Positions 9,326-17,689 of a DNA stretch of 64,000 nt are shown in pieces. Under the pieces are notes generated by a model. That model was not told where the DNA came from. It made no database searches and saw nothing but the letters and a program-made list of their open reading frames with translations. The stretch's first letter is position 1. Each line of letters starts with the position of its first letter. The stretch comes from Neobacillus niacini (GTDB lineage: Bacteria; Bacillota; Bacilli; Bacillales; Cytobacillaceae): positions 62,001-126,000 of the forward strand of contig NZ_JAMBOB010000008.1 of assembly GCF_023715415.1 (NCBI RefSeq), read 5' to 3'. Made by a program: the position numbers and the translations under genes.

Positions 9326-10690
9326 ATGGCAATGCCTGAGAAAAACTTAAAACCAGAAAAGGAACCATTTGACCTCTTATCTATTCCGGTGGTTAAAAAG
9401 TTTGTCAAAAGTAAATGGTATCCAGGAATCTTTCAATGGATTGTTATCACGGTGTTTTCAATCATCGTTTTTGAGTTAGTAATGGGTACAGTTAACCCAA
9501 GTAAAAACTTTGGTACAACGATGACTTGGGTGTTATGGTGGCCAATAATCCCTATTCTGTTTCTAGTAGCCGGCCGGTTCTGGTGTGCGATTTGTCCCTT
9601 CGGTAAGTTAAGTGATATCATCCGTAAAACGATTGGTGCCAATCGCCCAATGCCTAAGTTTTTAAGGAAGTATGGAATTTGGCTAATTGATTTATTCTTT
9701 ATTGCGATTACATATAGTGATCACGTATGGGGAATTGTAGAATCGCCGCGAGGATCTGGTTATTTACTTCTATTATTAGTAACAATGGTTGTAGCAACTT
9801 CTGTTTTTTATGAAAGAAGAACATTCTGCAAGACACTCTGTTTCCTTGGAGGGCTGGCAGGTAACTATGCACGGTCTGGAGCAGTAAAAGTACAGGCAAC
9901 ACCTGATATTTGTAAAACATGTAAGGTCCAATCATGCTATAAAGGAACGGAAAAAGTAGAAGGATGTCCAATGTTCCAATTTCCACGAACAATGGAGTCT
10001 AGTGCAGAATGTAATATTTGTGGAAACTGCGTTAAGAACTGTCCGAATGATTCCATTAAGATTACTACCAGGATTCCTACTAAAGAATTGTGGGGCTTAA
10101 AGAATCCAAAACTTGAGCATGCGTCCTTAGCTGCTGTTATCATGGGGATTGTGTTTGTACAAAACATTACGATGCTTGAACCATGGCAGGCTATTTTAAA
10201 TGCGATTGGCACTGTTACTAGAACAGATAGCTATGTTGTCAACTTTACTGTAGCTTTTATCATTGCAATGGCCATTCCTATTCTTCTATTGTTAGGTACT
10301 GCAAAGATTGCATCATTTTTTGGAATGGAAGGTACAGTGAAAAAGAACTTTACCCGTTTTGGTTATGCAATTATTCCTTTAGATCTAGCAGGTCATTTAG
10401 GACATAATTTATTCCATATCTTTACTGAAGGAAAGGCTATCTGGTATAACTCTATTGGTTTGTTTGGAGTAAAATCAAATCCAACTAGCTTAAGTCTTGC
10501 ATCCACTCCAACAGTACAAATGATTCAGTATATAATTATTTTAGTAGGTTTAGTTGGTACAACATATGTAGTATACAGAATGGGCAAAAAGGAATCATTC
10601 AAAGCGATGCTGCCATACTATGTCCTGATGTTTGCACTAGCAGTTGCGAATATTTATTTATTCTCACTTCCTATGAGTCACAGAGTTTAA
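9326..10690 (+). CDS. NapH/NosR-type membrane 4Fe-4S polyferredoxin
   Basis: A 454-residue membrane protein that probably passes electrons across or out of the membrane. The ATG at 9326 has GGAAGGGG upstream; an earlier frame opening at 9287 lies inside the preceding gene. It has about nine membrane helices. Cysteine motifs: FWCAICPFG in the first loop, TFCKTLC after helix 4, then a cluster region with CKTCKVQSCY and GCPMF, and a classical ferredoxin motif CNICGNCVKNCP. This matches the RdxA/NapH/NosR superfamily. No nosZ, napA or other obvious terminal reductase lies in the window, so the partner is unknown. It forms a two-gene operon with the His-rich protein upstream. Confidence 0.85.
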   Translation: MAMPEKNLKPEKEPFDLLSIPVVKKFVKSKWYPGIFQWIVITVFSIIVFELVMGTVNPSKNFGTTMTWVLWWPIIPILFLVAGRFWCAICPFGKLSDIIRKTIGANRPMPKFLRKYGIWLIDLFFIAITYSDHVWGIVESPRGSGYLLLLLVTMVVATSVFYERRTFCKTLCFLGGLAGNYARSGAVKVQATPDICKTCKVQSCYKGTEKVEGCPMFQFPRTMESSAECNICGNCVKNCPNDSIKITTRIPTKELWGLKNPKLEHASLAAVIMGIVFVQNITMLEPWQAILNAIGTVTRTDSYVVNFTVAFIIAMAIPILLLLGTAKIASFFGMEGTVKKNFTRFGYAIIPLDLAGHLGHNLFHIFTEGKAIWYNSIGLFGVKSNPTSLSLASTPTVQMIQYIIILVGLVGTTYVVYRMGKKESFKAMLPYYVLMFALAVANIYLFSLPMSHRV

Positions 10691-10796
10691 TAAAAGAAAA
10701 TGTTTACTAGTGGACACCCAGGTAAGCTCTCGAGCTTGCCTGACCCACTTTGGTGTAATGGTAACTCTAAAATTAACGAAGCAGTCTAGCATTTAA

Positions 10797-10836
10797 AAGC
10801 TCATCAGAAAGAACTAATTCTGATGGGCTTTTTTTT
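10797..10836 (+). terminator. Rho-independent terminator after the polyferredoxin operon
   Basis: AGCTCATCAGAA (10798-10809) pairs with TTCTGATGGGCT (10818-10829, one G-T pair), followed by eight T. It lies about 110 nt after the stop codon. Confidence 0.8.
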
Positions 10837-10839
10837 ACG

Positions 10840-10980
10840 ATTGCTCAGTTTATTATTATGAATGTTTTGATGCCGGATAAAGATGGATGGGATACAATAA
10901 GAGAAATAAGAGAGTTTTCAAAGATTCCTCTTAATATTTATAATTTGAAAAAACATTGTTTGTCTACTTGTAGTGATTGA
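10840..10980 (+). pseudogene. Fragment of a response regulator receiver domain
   Basis: The frame reads IAQFIIMNVLMPDKDGWDTI and then REIREFSKIPLNI. This is the strand carrying the phospho-acceptor plus the following helix of an OmpR-type receiver, like LDVMMPEMDGW and KIREFSKVPI in the intact regulator at 6663-7355. The acceptor Asp is replaced by Asn (IIMNVLMP), and there is neither an upstream acidic pocket nor a DNA-binding domain. It begins right after a terminator and runs into a repeat element. It is a fossil, probably left by duplication or by insertion of that repeat. Confidence 0.7.
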
Positions 10981-10987
10981 TGTTTTA

Positions 10988-11222
10988 TTGAGGCTCTTTC
11001 TAAAAGATTGTTGCTATTATTAATATTGAAAGCACAGAGTGGATTGAAGCGAAAGGTGCTTGACTCCTGCGGGATGTAGAGGAAAAGTCGAGACCCCACA
11101 GACGCGTAGCGTCGAGGAGGCTCGACTTCCTCCCCGCGGAAAGCAAGCACCTGTAGCGAAAAGGAACGGTCCATGTGTATAACATAAACAACATTCTATA
11201 CGAAAAGAGCCTTTATTGAAAA
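10988..11222. repeat. Bacillus-type MITE-like intergenic repeat, copy 1
   Basis: About 235 bp with imperfect terminal inverted repeats (TTGAGGCTCTTTC near 10988 and GAAAAGAGCCTTTATT near 11200-11215). The GC-rich core (about 11045-11155) has CTCCTGCGGGA, GAGGAGGCTC and CCGCGGAAAGC. The same core motifs recur at 59776-59911. It has no coding capacity. The antisense open frames inside it are artefacts. Confidence 0.8.
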
Positions 11223-11382
11223 GGTAAAAAGGCAGCAAAACAGGGTTTTTGTTGTCAAAATGTAATGATAACCATACAATAAATTAAAAGTTGGTCGAAG
11301 TAAATTTATTAGGTTAAAGGAAAATTGCATTAAATAGATTTATTTACAACGCGCCTTAAAATAATTTAACGAGGTGATATGC

Positions 11383-11751
11383 GTGTGTGCTCCAAATAAT
11401 GCTATTGAACTACAAGCTTATGAAATGTACGAAAAGATAAAGAAAAGTTCTGTATACGATTTTATAAGGGTAGATTATTCTGGAGGTAGCGATCAAGGGT
11501 CTTATTCACAAGTTGATAACACGAGAAATGGATCAGCATTAATAACCAGAGTAGTCCTTGAAGATAAGGACGGAACTCTATATACTGTAGAACCTAATCC
11601 TAATGGGGTAAGGTTTGCAAAAGGCGAAATTACTTATAAAGAGTACAAAAAACTGCAAAAAAGGGAAACCGTAAATGGAATTGCTACTTTCTTTGGAATT
11701 CTTGTGTTTTTTGGCGGATTTATGTATTTCTTAATGACAGTTTTTACCTAA
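11383..11751 (+). CDS. Hypothetical protein with a C-terminal membrane helix
   Basis: A 122-residue protein that I do not recognise. I placed the start at the GTG at 11383, 5 nt after GAGGTGAT; the GTG at 11374 overlaps that ribosome site. The N-terminal two thirds (MCAPNNAIELQAYEMYEKI onwards) look soluble with mixed alpha/beta content. Residues about 95-120 form one membrane helix (IATFFGILVFFGGFMYFL). There is no signal peptide, so the N-terminal part could lie inside the cell or be exported in reverse orientation. It is monocistronic and followed by a terminator. It lies between a repeat element and the beta-propeller gene. Confidence 0.7.
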   Translation: MCAPNNAIELQAYEMYEKIKKSSVYDFIRVDYSGGSDQGSYSQVDNTRNGSALITRVVLEDKDGTLYTVEPNPNGVRFAKGEITYKEYKKLQKRETVNGIATFFGILVFFGGFMYFLMTVFT

Positions 11752-11804
11752 CATAAAAGAGGTAAAAAAGAATGTCAACTAATCCAAGATTCAATTCGTT
11801 ATAA

Positions 11805-11835
11805 ATGGATCACATTGAGGTGTGGTCCTTTTTAA
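11805..11835 (+). terminator. Terminator after the 11383 gene
   Basis: GGATCACA (11807-11814) pairs with TGTGGTCC (11821-11828) around TTGAGG, followed by TTTTTAA. Confidence 0.75.
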
Positions 11836-12089
11836 TTAAAACCTAAATAAATAGGATTATTAATATAAATACCGTTTTTATTCTGTTGCCTCCACATAGT
11901 AAATCAAGTGTAAAGAATTTATGCAGAACACTAAGGCAAACTTTATTCATTTAAACAAATATTTTCTCCAATCTTTTTGTGCGAAAATATTATTGTTTCA
12001 CAAAGTTGTCATATTTCAAGTCTAGTTCTTCAAAGTTTCTGCACATTTATTTACTATAGTTAACTTATTAAAGTTAAGGAGTGTATTAA
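11836..12089. other. AT-rich intergenic region upstream of the beta-propeller gene
   Basis: About 250 bases with no open frame I can support. It must contain the promoter of the lipoprotein at 12090. A loose TGTG...TCACA arrangement near 11980-12003 is too widely spaced to call an FNR site. Confidence 0.5.
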
Positions 12090-13235
12090 ATGAAAAAAAT
12101 TATGATGTTTAGCCTCTTGTTCCTTGTAAGCATCTTTATAGCTGCCTGTGGGACTTCCTCGGACAATCAAACGAAAGGCACCACCACCGAACCCGAAAAG
12201 AGCTCTCAATCAGAAAAAGATAAATCAGAAAAAGAAAAGACTGCCTTCATCTATACAGCTGAACAGGGTGCTATCACCAAAGTAGATGCAACTAGCAACA
12301 AAACAATTAAAACCATAGAGGTTGAAGGTTCTGTTCATAATGTTCAAATATCTCCAGATGGAAAAACATTGGGTGCTACGGTTGTTCCTGGAACAGGAGG
12401 GCATGGAGAACAAGCGTGTAGCGAATGTAACCATGAAGAAGGACATGAAGAAGGGAATGGTGAAGGACATGGGGGCGATGAAGGAGAACATGGACAAACA
12501 AATGGCTTTGCTCTCTTCTTTGATGCTGAAACAGACCAATTAATTAAGAAAGTTGAAGTTGGGTCTCATCCAGCTCATATCGTGTTCACGGAAAATAAGA
12601 AATATGCATTGGTAACAAACAATGAAGACAATAACCTTTCCGTTATTGATTTAGTATCTTATAAAGTAATCCAAAGGATCTCAACAGGAAAAGGACCACA
12701 TGGATTCCGAATCACAGCAGATAGCAAATCGGCTTACATTGCTAATATGGGTGAGAACACTGTAAGTGTAATTGATTTAGTGGGTATGAAAGAAAGTAAA
12801 AAAATTGTAGTGGGGAATACACCTGTTACAACTGGTGTTACGCCAAACGGAAAAACATTAATTGCCACTTTAAATGCTGAAAATTCATTAGCGATTATTG
12901 ATTTGACCACAGATAAGGTTGAAAAGGTTCAAGTGGGTGAAGGTCCTGCACAAGTTTATATACAATCCGACGGAAAATATGCATTTGTTGCAAATCAAGG
13001 AACTCCTGATAAGCCATCAGATAGTGTCTCAAAAATTGAACTTAAAACCAAAGAAGTAGTTGCCACAATTAAGGTTGGAAAAGGTGCCCATGGAATTGTT
13101 ACAAGTAATGATAATCAATTTGTTTATGTGACAAACATGTACGAAAATACTATGAGCGTCATTAATAACAATGATAATACAGTTATTGCAACTGTAAATG
13201 TAGGGATGGAACCGAATGGGATTTCTATAGAATAA
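12090..13235 (+). CDS. YVTN-family beta-propeller lipoprotein with a His-rich insert
   Basis: A 381-residue exported lipoprotein (lipobox FIAACG, Cys about residue 20) with a charged Ser/Lys linker and then a seven-bladed YVTN/YncE-type beta-propeller. Blade repeats are visible as IDL..YKVIQRISTG, VIDLVGMKESKKIVVG, IIDLTTDKVEKVQVG and VINNNDNTVIATVNVG. Between blades 1 and 2 (about residues 100-135) lies an insert rich in His, Glu and Gly with ACSECNH, which looks like a metal-binding loop. AAGGAG lies upstream of the ATG. Together with the CueP homologue downstream and the polyferredoxin upstream it suggests extracytoplasmic copper or metal handling. The exact role is unknown. Confidence 0.85.
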   Translation: MKKIMMFSLLFLVSIFIAACGTSSDNQTKGTTTEPEKSSQSEKDKSEKEKTAFIYTAEQGAITKVDATSNKTIKTIEVEGSVHNVQISPDGKTLGATVVPGTGGHGEQACSECNHEEGHEEGNGEGHGGDEGEHGQTNGFALFFDAETDQLIKKVEVGSHPAHIVFTENKKYALVTNNEDNNLSVIDLVSYKVIQRISTGKGPHGFRITADSKSAYIANMGENTVSVIDLVGMKESKKIVVGNTPVTTGVTPNGKTLIATLNAENSLAIIDLTTDKVEKVQVGEGPAQVYIQSDGKYAFVANQGTPDKPSDSVSKIELKTKEVVATIKVGKGAHGIVTSNDNQFVYVTNMYENTMSVINNNDNTVIATVNVGMEPNGISIE

Positions 13236-13393
13236 TTGAATATGTAAAAATTAGAGGCGATAAAGTCCTTGCAATAGTGGGCAGAATGTCATTACTTTAA
13301 TATTTTGTGACAAAAGTAAGCCCCACATATTTGAAAAAAATAAAGATGGTATACTAGTTTTATAGACAGAAAGGAAAGGAAGTGAGACGTTTT

Positions 13394-13930
13394 ATGAAGG
13401 CAAAAGTTTTCCTGCCAATCTTATTTATGGCAGCAGTATTAGTTGGTTGCGGACAAGCGGATTCCAATAATGAAGCTTCTTTAAATGAAAAAGAAGTTGT
13501 AAATATTAGAGAATTAGTAAGCAATTATAGTTCAAATAAAACAACAAATGATTCTGCATCCATTACTTCTCAAGAGTTAATTATTGAGAAAAGTGATGGG
13601 AAGGAGTCAGCTTATGACTTGTCTGGGGAAGACTTTTTCGTTTCTATTGCACCCTACATTAATAAAACTCACCCCTGAACGAATCATAGCTTGACAGGTT
13701 GTCAAGGTGAGTTGGTTGAAGAAGAATTCGATGTATTCATTGAAGATATGGATGGCAATGTAATTATGGATGAAAAAGTGAAATCCCAAACAAACGGATT
13801 TTTCGACTTATGGCTTCCTAGGGATAAAAAATTTCGAATAAAGATTGACCATGACGGTAAAGTATCAGAATCAGAAATTTCTACATTTGAGAATGACGGA
13901 ACGTGCATTACAACTATGCAGTTAACTTAA
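13394..13930 (+). CDS. cueP: CueP-family copper-binding lipoprotein; in-frame TGA read as selenocysteine (predicted selenoprotein)
   Basis: If TGA 13676-13678 is read through, the frame gives one 178-residue protein. It has a lipobox (VLVGCG), ASITSQELII, FVSIAPYINKTHP-U-TNHSLTGCQGE, EFDVFIEDMDGNVI, LWLPRDKKFRIKI and a C-terminal GTCITTMQLT: the full CueP domain without gap or frameshift. The three conserved CueP cysteines (96, 104 and 172 in the Salmonella protein, from memory) correspond in spacing to Sec95, Cys103 and Cys171 here, so the TGA replaces a copper-ligand cysteine. A GGU-loop hairpin follows (separate entry). I chose the ATG at 13394, 7 nt after GGAAGTGAG; a GTG at 13382 is possible. 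The alternative reading is a recent nonsense mutation TGC or TGT to TGA. Sec decoding is inference; the CueP assignment is firm. Confidence 0.8.
13690..13706 (+). promoter_or_regulatory. SECIS-like hairpin downstream of the cueP TGA
   Basis: CTTGACA (13690-13696) pairs perfectly with TGTCAAG (13700-13706) around the loop GGT. It starts 11 nt after the TGA and the loop begins 18 nt after it. Position and G-rich apical loop fit bacterial SECIS elements such as E. coli fdhF (loop AGGUCU). The same bases encode the conserved LTGCQG, so part of the pairing may be coincidental. Confidence 0.65.
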
Positions 13931-14000
13931 AGGCACATATTTAAGTAACAAGAGCAAGTTCTGTTTTTGAAGCAAAAAGTTATAATATATCACGCAAAAA

Positions 14001-14030
14001 GGCACCGTAATTAACACGGTGTTTTTTTTG
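14001..14030 (+). terminator. Terminator after cueP
   Basis: CACCGT (14003-14008) pairs with ACGGTG (14016-14021), with extra A-T pairs outside and a run of eight T. It lies about 70 nt after the cueP stop. Confidence 0.75.
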
Positions 14031-14056
14031 TGCTTGGCTGTTAATTCAATTTGATT

Positions 14057-14096
14057 ATAAGGATAGGAGTTAGCATCAATTCCGCTACTCCTATCA
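14057..14096. repeat. Short hairpin repeat GATAGGAGTTAGC, copy 1
   Basis: GATAGGAGTTAGC (14062-14074) pairs with GCTACTCCTATC (14084-14095). A nearly identical copy, including the loop and the preceding ATAAG, is at 29885-29926. It lies in the gap between cueP and hypA. Confidence 0.8.
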
Positions 14097-14143
14097 TAGT
14101 TAATTTTGTAAGCAAAGATAATTAAAGATGTAATAGTGAGTAG

Positions 14144-14176
14144 AGAGCCTTTCCTGAGTTGGGAGGCTCTTTTTTG
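14144..14176 (+). terminator. Hairpin terminator upstream of hypA
   Basis: AGAGCCT (14144-14150) pairs with AGGCTCT (14164-14170), followed by TTTTT. No gene ends just upstream. The rest of the gap (14177-14360) shows no clear regulatory site. It may insulate the hyp operon or act as a leader attenuator. Confidence 0.55.
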
Positions 14177-14369
14177 AACTGATGGGAGGACTTTTTTATG
14201 TTATATAAACAAAAATATTCATGGTTGTGTTAATGGGTAACGCTGCAGAATTTCCTTTATTCCCATGTCCACTTATACTGACTAACTCATGAGCGGTATG
14301 TTAATAGGGTTCTTTTTAATAAAGCCAAGCATAAACATTTAAGAGAGATAATAAGAAGGTGTGTTAAGG

Positions 14370-14729
14370 ATGCACGAGATGTCGCTTATGTCTGAAATTA
14401 TTAAAATCGTTTCTGAAGATGCTAGATTACATGGTTTTAGCAAAGTAGATAGTATAGTTGTGATTGTCGGTGATTTATCTAATGTACTGCCTGATGCTTT
14501 AGAGTTAGCGTTTTTCCATTTTCGGAAACAAGGATTAGGCATGCTTGATGAAAATACGGAATTCGAAATTATACGTGAAGTGGCGAAAGCAAAATGTCAA
14601 ACGTGTCTGTTTGAGTTTACCCCCGACTATAGAATGGCGCTATGTCCAAAGTGCATGCTGCCAAATTGTTTACTCGTTTCCGGTGAAACCTTTAGGGTTG
14701 AATCATACGAAGGAAGTGATGAACTGTGA
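14370..14729 (+). CDS. hypA: Hydrogenase nickel-insertion protein HypA
   Basis: A 119-residue nickel metallochaperone. The ATG at 14370 gives the required N-terminus MHEMSLMSEI, whose His2 binds nickel in the family; AGAAGGTG lies 8 nt upstream. The zinc site is CQTC (about residues 73-76) and CPKC (about 92-95). Length is typical. It is the first gene of the hypABFCDE-hydrogenase operon and overlaps hypB by 4 nt (GTGA). HypA works with HypB to deliver Ni to the large subunit precursor encoded at 21498. Confidence 0.95.
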   Translation: MHEMSLMSEIIKIVSEDARLHGFSKVDSIVVIVGDLSNVLPDALELAFFHFRKQGLGMLDENTEFEIIREVAKAKCQTCLFEFTPDYRMALCPKCMLPNCLLVSGETFRVESYEGSDEL

Positions 14730-15385
14730 AAATCAGGCTACAGGAAGATGTGTTAAAAGATCAAAACTTAGCTGCTGCATTCAATAGAGAAACATTTAAA
14801 AAAAACCATACTCTGGTCATTAACTTAATGAGCTCTCCAGGAGCGGGTAAAACGACTTTACTAGAAGAAACAATTAAAGCGTTAAGGAATGAGTTTCATA
14901 TTGCTGTGATAGAAGGCGATTTAGCAACGGATTTGGATGCAGAAAGATTACGTTCACTAGGAGTCAAAACGGTTCAAATTAATACAGTAGGAGGATGTCA
15001 CCTTGATGCAAGGATGATTGCGAAAACATTACCAGATTTTGAACTAGACACTATTGATATTCTCTTTATTGAGAATATTGGGAATTTGGTTTGTCCATCA
15101 GGTTATGATTTAGGACAAGATTATAAAGTGGTGGTTTTAAGTGTCCCTGAAGGAAATGATAAAATTCCGAAATATCCCGTCATGTTTAGACGTACCGATG
15201 TAACGGTCATTAATAAAATCGACCTCCTTCCTTATGTATCTTTCGATTTAGAAGAAGCGCAAATAAATTTAGAAGAAATTAACCCACAAGCGCAATTGAA
15301 AGCATTATCCGCCAAAACTGGTGAAGGGATGGAAGAATGGATCAATTGGATAAAGGATGCTTATCGTCAATGTACAAAGCCATAA
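14726..15385 (+). CDS. hypB: Hydrogenase maturation GTPase HypB
   Basis: A 219-residue SIMIBI-class GTPase that drives nickel insertion. GTG start at 14726, overlapping the hypA stop. Visible motifs: P-loop SSPGAGKTTL (about residues 33-42), the switch region EGDLATDLDAER, the dimer-metal site GGCHLD, ENIGNLVCP (metal-binding Cys of the G-domain) and the base-specificity NKIDLLPY. The N-terminal His-rich nickel-storage stretch of some HypB proteins is absent. It overlaps the hypF start by 16 nt. Confidence 0.95.
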   Translation: MKIRLQEDVLKDQNLAAAFNRETFKKNHTLVINLMSSPGAGKTTLLEETIKALRNEFHIAVIEGDLATDLDAERLRSLGVKTVQINTVGGCHLDARMIAKTLPDFELDTIDILFIENIGNLVCPSGYDLGQDYKVVVLSVPEGNDKIPKYPVMFRRTDVTVINKIDLLPYVSFDLEEAQINLEEINPQAQLKALSAKTGEGMEEWINWIKDAYRQCTKP

Positions 15386-17655
15386 AAGTAATCGTAAAAG
15401 GAAAGGTGCAGGGAGTTGGCTTTCGCCCCTTTATCTACTCTCTTTCAAAAAAACATCACATCAATGGAACGGTCCAAAATAATTTTGATGGTGTCACCAT
15501 TTTGGCTGAAGGAAAGGATGGACAGTTAGAGAAAATGGTGGACGAAATCAAAAGGAATCCGCCTAAATTGGCGAAAGTTAGTGAGATTAACGTTCATCAA
15601 ATTCCACTCTCCCATTATAAGGAATTTACGATTATTCCCAGCCGAAAAAACGGAGAGTCTATTCCCTGGATACCTAGTGATGCGGCAATTTGTGGGAATT
15701 GTTTAGACGAAATGAACGACCCATATAATCGACGTTTTCAATATCCATTCATTAATTGCACTCAATGCGGACCGCGCTATACGATTATCAATCGTCTTCC
15801 ATATGATCGTTCAAATACGACAATGAAGGAATTTACTATGTGCCATGATTGCCAAGTGGAGTATGAAGATCCATCAAATCGGCGGCATCATGCTCAGCCT
15901 ATTTGTTGTTCAGTTTGCGGACCTACTGTTATGCTCTATAATCAATGTGGGAAATCTTTGGCTGAAAACCAATCAGCCATCATCCAAACGATTGATTTTA
16001 TCAAACAAGGAAAGATTGTTGCGATAAAAGGAATAGGTGGCTTCCATTTAGCTTGTGATGCTTATCAAGAGAAGACGGTTGACCAATTAAGAAATAGAAA
16101 GAAACGACCACAGAAACCGTTGGCTATTATGGTCAAGTCTTTAGAGGTGGTAAGAAACCTTTGTTATATTTCCAGCCTAGAAGAAGATTTCCTGACAAGC
16201 CCCGAAATGCCGATTGTTATTTTAAAAAGAAAAAGAAATGGAGGATTACCACCAAATATTTCTCCAGGTTTATCGACTATTGGAGTGATGCTGCCGTATA
16301 CTCCTTTACATCATCTTTTGTTTGGAAATAAACAGTTGGAATGCATCGTAATGACGAGTGCGAATCCTTCCGGTCTGCCCATTTTATATCGTGAAGATCA
16401 TTTAGAATACTTACAAAACATATGTGATTATTTCTTAACGCATAACCGTAAAATCGATTTTCCCATTGATGATTCAGTTGTTCAATGTGATGGAGAAAAT
16501 ACGATATTTGTACGGCGTGCTAGAGGATTTGTTCCAGAGCCGCTCAAAACAACATCCAATGTGGATCATATTATTGCATTAGGAGGAAACCAAAAGAATA
16601 CATTCTCCGTTGGAAAACAGAATAACATTGTCATCAGTCCTCATATAGGTGATTTAGAAAATGAAGAAATGATTGCCTCCTTTGAAGAACACCTCCATCA
16701 TTATAAAGCATTTCTAGGGGTTAAAGAGGTGAATGTGGCTGTCGACAAGCACCCATTATACGCATCTACTTCTATTGCAAACAAACTCAATCGTAACATC
16801 ATATCCATTCAACACCATCATGCACACCATGTATCTTGTATGGAAGATAACGGTCTTAACGAATCTTGTTTAGGAATTATATTAGATGGTACAGGATATG
16901 GAGAGGACGGAAATATTTGGGGGTTTGAATTTCTATATGGAGATGCAAAATCTTTTGAACGTCTGGCTCACCTGAAATACACTCCTCTTCCAGGTGGAGA
17001 AAAAGCCGTGAAAGAACCGTGGAGAAATGCAGTGGGGATGCTGCTTTTTTACTGGCCTCAAGAGGGAAAAGAATTTTGTATGAAACTTTTTCCTGACAGA
17101 GTAAAAGAAATAAACATGATGGAGCAAATGATCGTCCATCAGTTGAATACGCCTATGGCTGGAACATGCGGACGCTTATTTGATGCCATTAGTGCCATTC
17201 TCGGGATTTGTTCGATTTCAACGTATGAAGGAGAGGCAGCGGTCAAATTATCTGATTATATGAATAAAACCGTACTGGAAAGTACAGATGAGAGGTATTC
17301 ATTTCATATAAAAACAAATACTCCTAACCTACTAGAACTTGACGTATCTCCAATGATTTATCAAATTATTCAGGAAAAACTTCAACAACAATCCGTTACT
17401 GAAATCATACAGAAATTTCAAACTACATTGGTGTCTTGCTGTATACAGATGGTTTTAAAACTATTGAGGAACAGACCGGAATTAAATAGAACAGTCGTAC
17501 TATCAGGAGGATCTTTTCAAAATGTTTTTCTAGCCAGTGAGATTCGGAAAGGTCTTCAAAAAGAAGGCTTTACCGTTTATACGCATAGAAATGTCCCATG
17601 TAACGATGGAGGCTTGTCATTAGGTCAAATCATCATTGCTGCTCATCAGTTATAA
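15370..17655 (+). CDS. hypF: Carbamoyltransferase HypF
   Basis: A 761-residue protein that uses carbamoyl phosphate and ATP to make the thiocarbamate on HypE, the source of the cyanide ligands. I chose the ATG at 15370 because it starts the acylphosphatase domain at once (KVQGVGFRPF); the earlier in-frame ATG at 15337 lies well inside hypB. Domains in order: acylphosphatase (about 1-90); two zinc fingers (CGNCLDEM..CTQCGP and CHDC..CSVCGP, about 105-185); a YrdC-like domain (KGIGGFHLACDA, KRPQKPLAIM); and a Kae1-like carbamoyltransferase domain with HHHAHH and LDGTGYGEDG. All expected motifs are present. Confidence 0.95.
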   Translation: MYKAIKVIVKGKVQGVGFRPFIYSLSKKHHINGTVQNNFDGVTILAEGKDGQLEKMVDEIKRNPPKLAKVSEINVHQIPLSHYKEFTIIPSRKNGESIPWIPSDAAICGNCLDEMNDPYNRRFQYPFINCTQCGPRYTIINRLPYDRSNTTMKEFTMCHDCQVEYEDPSNRRHHAQPICCSVCGPTVMLYNQCGKSLAENQSAIIQTIDFIKQGKIVAIKGIGGFHLACDAYQEKTVDQLRNRKKRPQKPLAIMVKSLEVVRNLCYISSLEEDFLTSPEMPIVILKRKRNGGLPPNISPGLSTIGVMLPYTPLHHLLFGNKQLECIVMTSANPSGLPILYREDHLEYLQNICDYFLTHNRKIDFPIDDSVVQCDGENTIFVRRARGFVPEPLKTTSNVDHIIALGGNQKNTFSVGKQNNIVISPHIGDLENEEMIASFEEHLHHYKAFLGVKEVNVAVDKHPLYASTSIANKLNRNIISIQHHHAHHVSCMEDNGLNESCLGIILDGTGYGEDGNIWGFEFLYGDAKSFERLAHLKYTPLPGGEKAVKEPWRNAVGMLLFYWPQEGKEFCMKLFPDRVKEINMMEQMIVHQLNTPMAGTCGRLFDAISAILGICSISTYEGEAAVKLSDYMNKTVLESTDERYSFHIKTNTPNLLELDVSPMIYQIIQEKLQQQSVTEIIQKFQTTLVSCCIQMVLKLLRNRPELNRTVVLSGGSFQNVFLASEIRKGLQKEGFTVYTHRNVPCNDGGLSLGQIIIAAHQL

Positions 17656-17689
17656 GGATGATAAAAGAAAATGAAGGTGGTGAATTGAT

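Noticed and set aside
10938-11238. Several overlapping minus-strand open frames
   Set aside because: They lie inside the MITE-like repeat, have arginine/serine-rich composition typical of GC-rich repeats, and lack ribosome sites.
11978-12006. FNR-type site before the beta-propeller gene
   Set aside because: The TGTG and TCACA halves are too far apart for the standard spacing.
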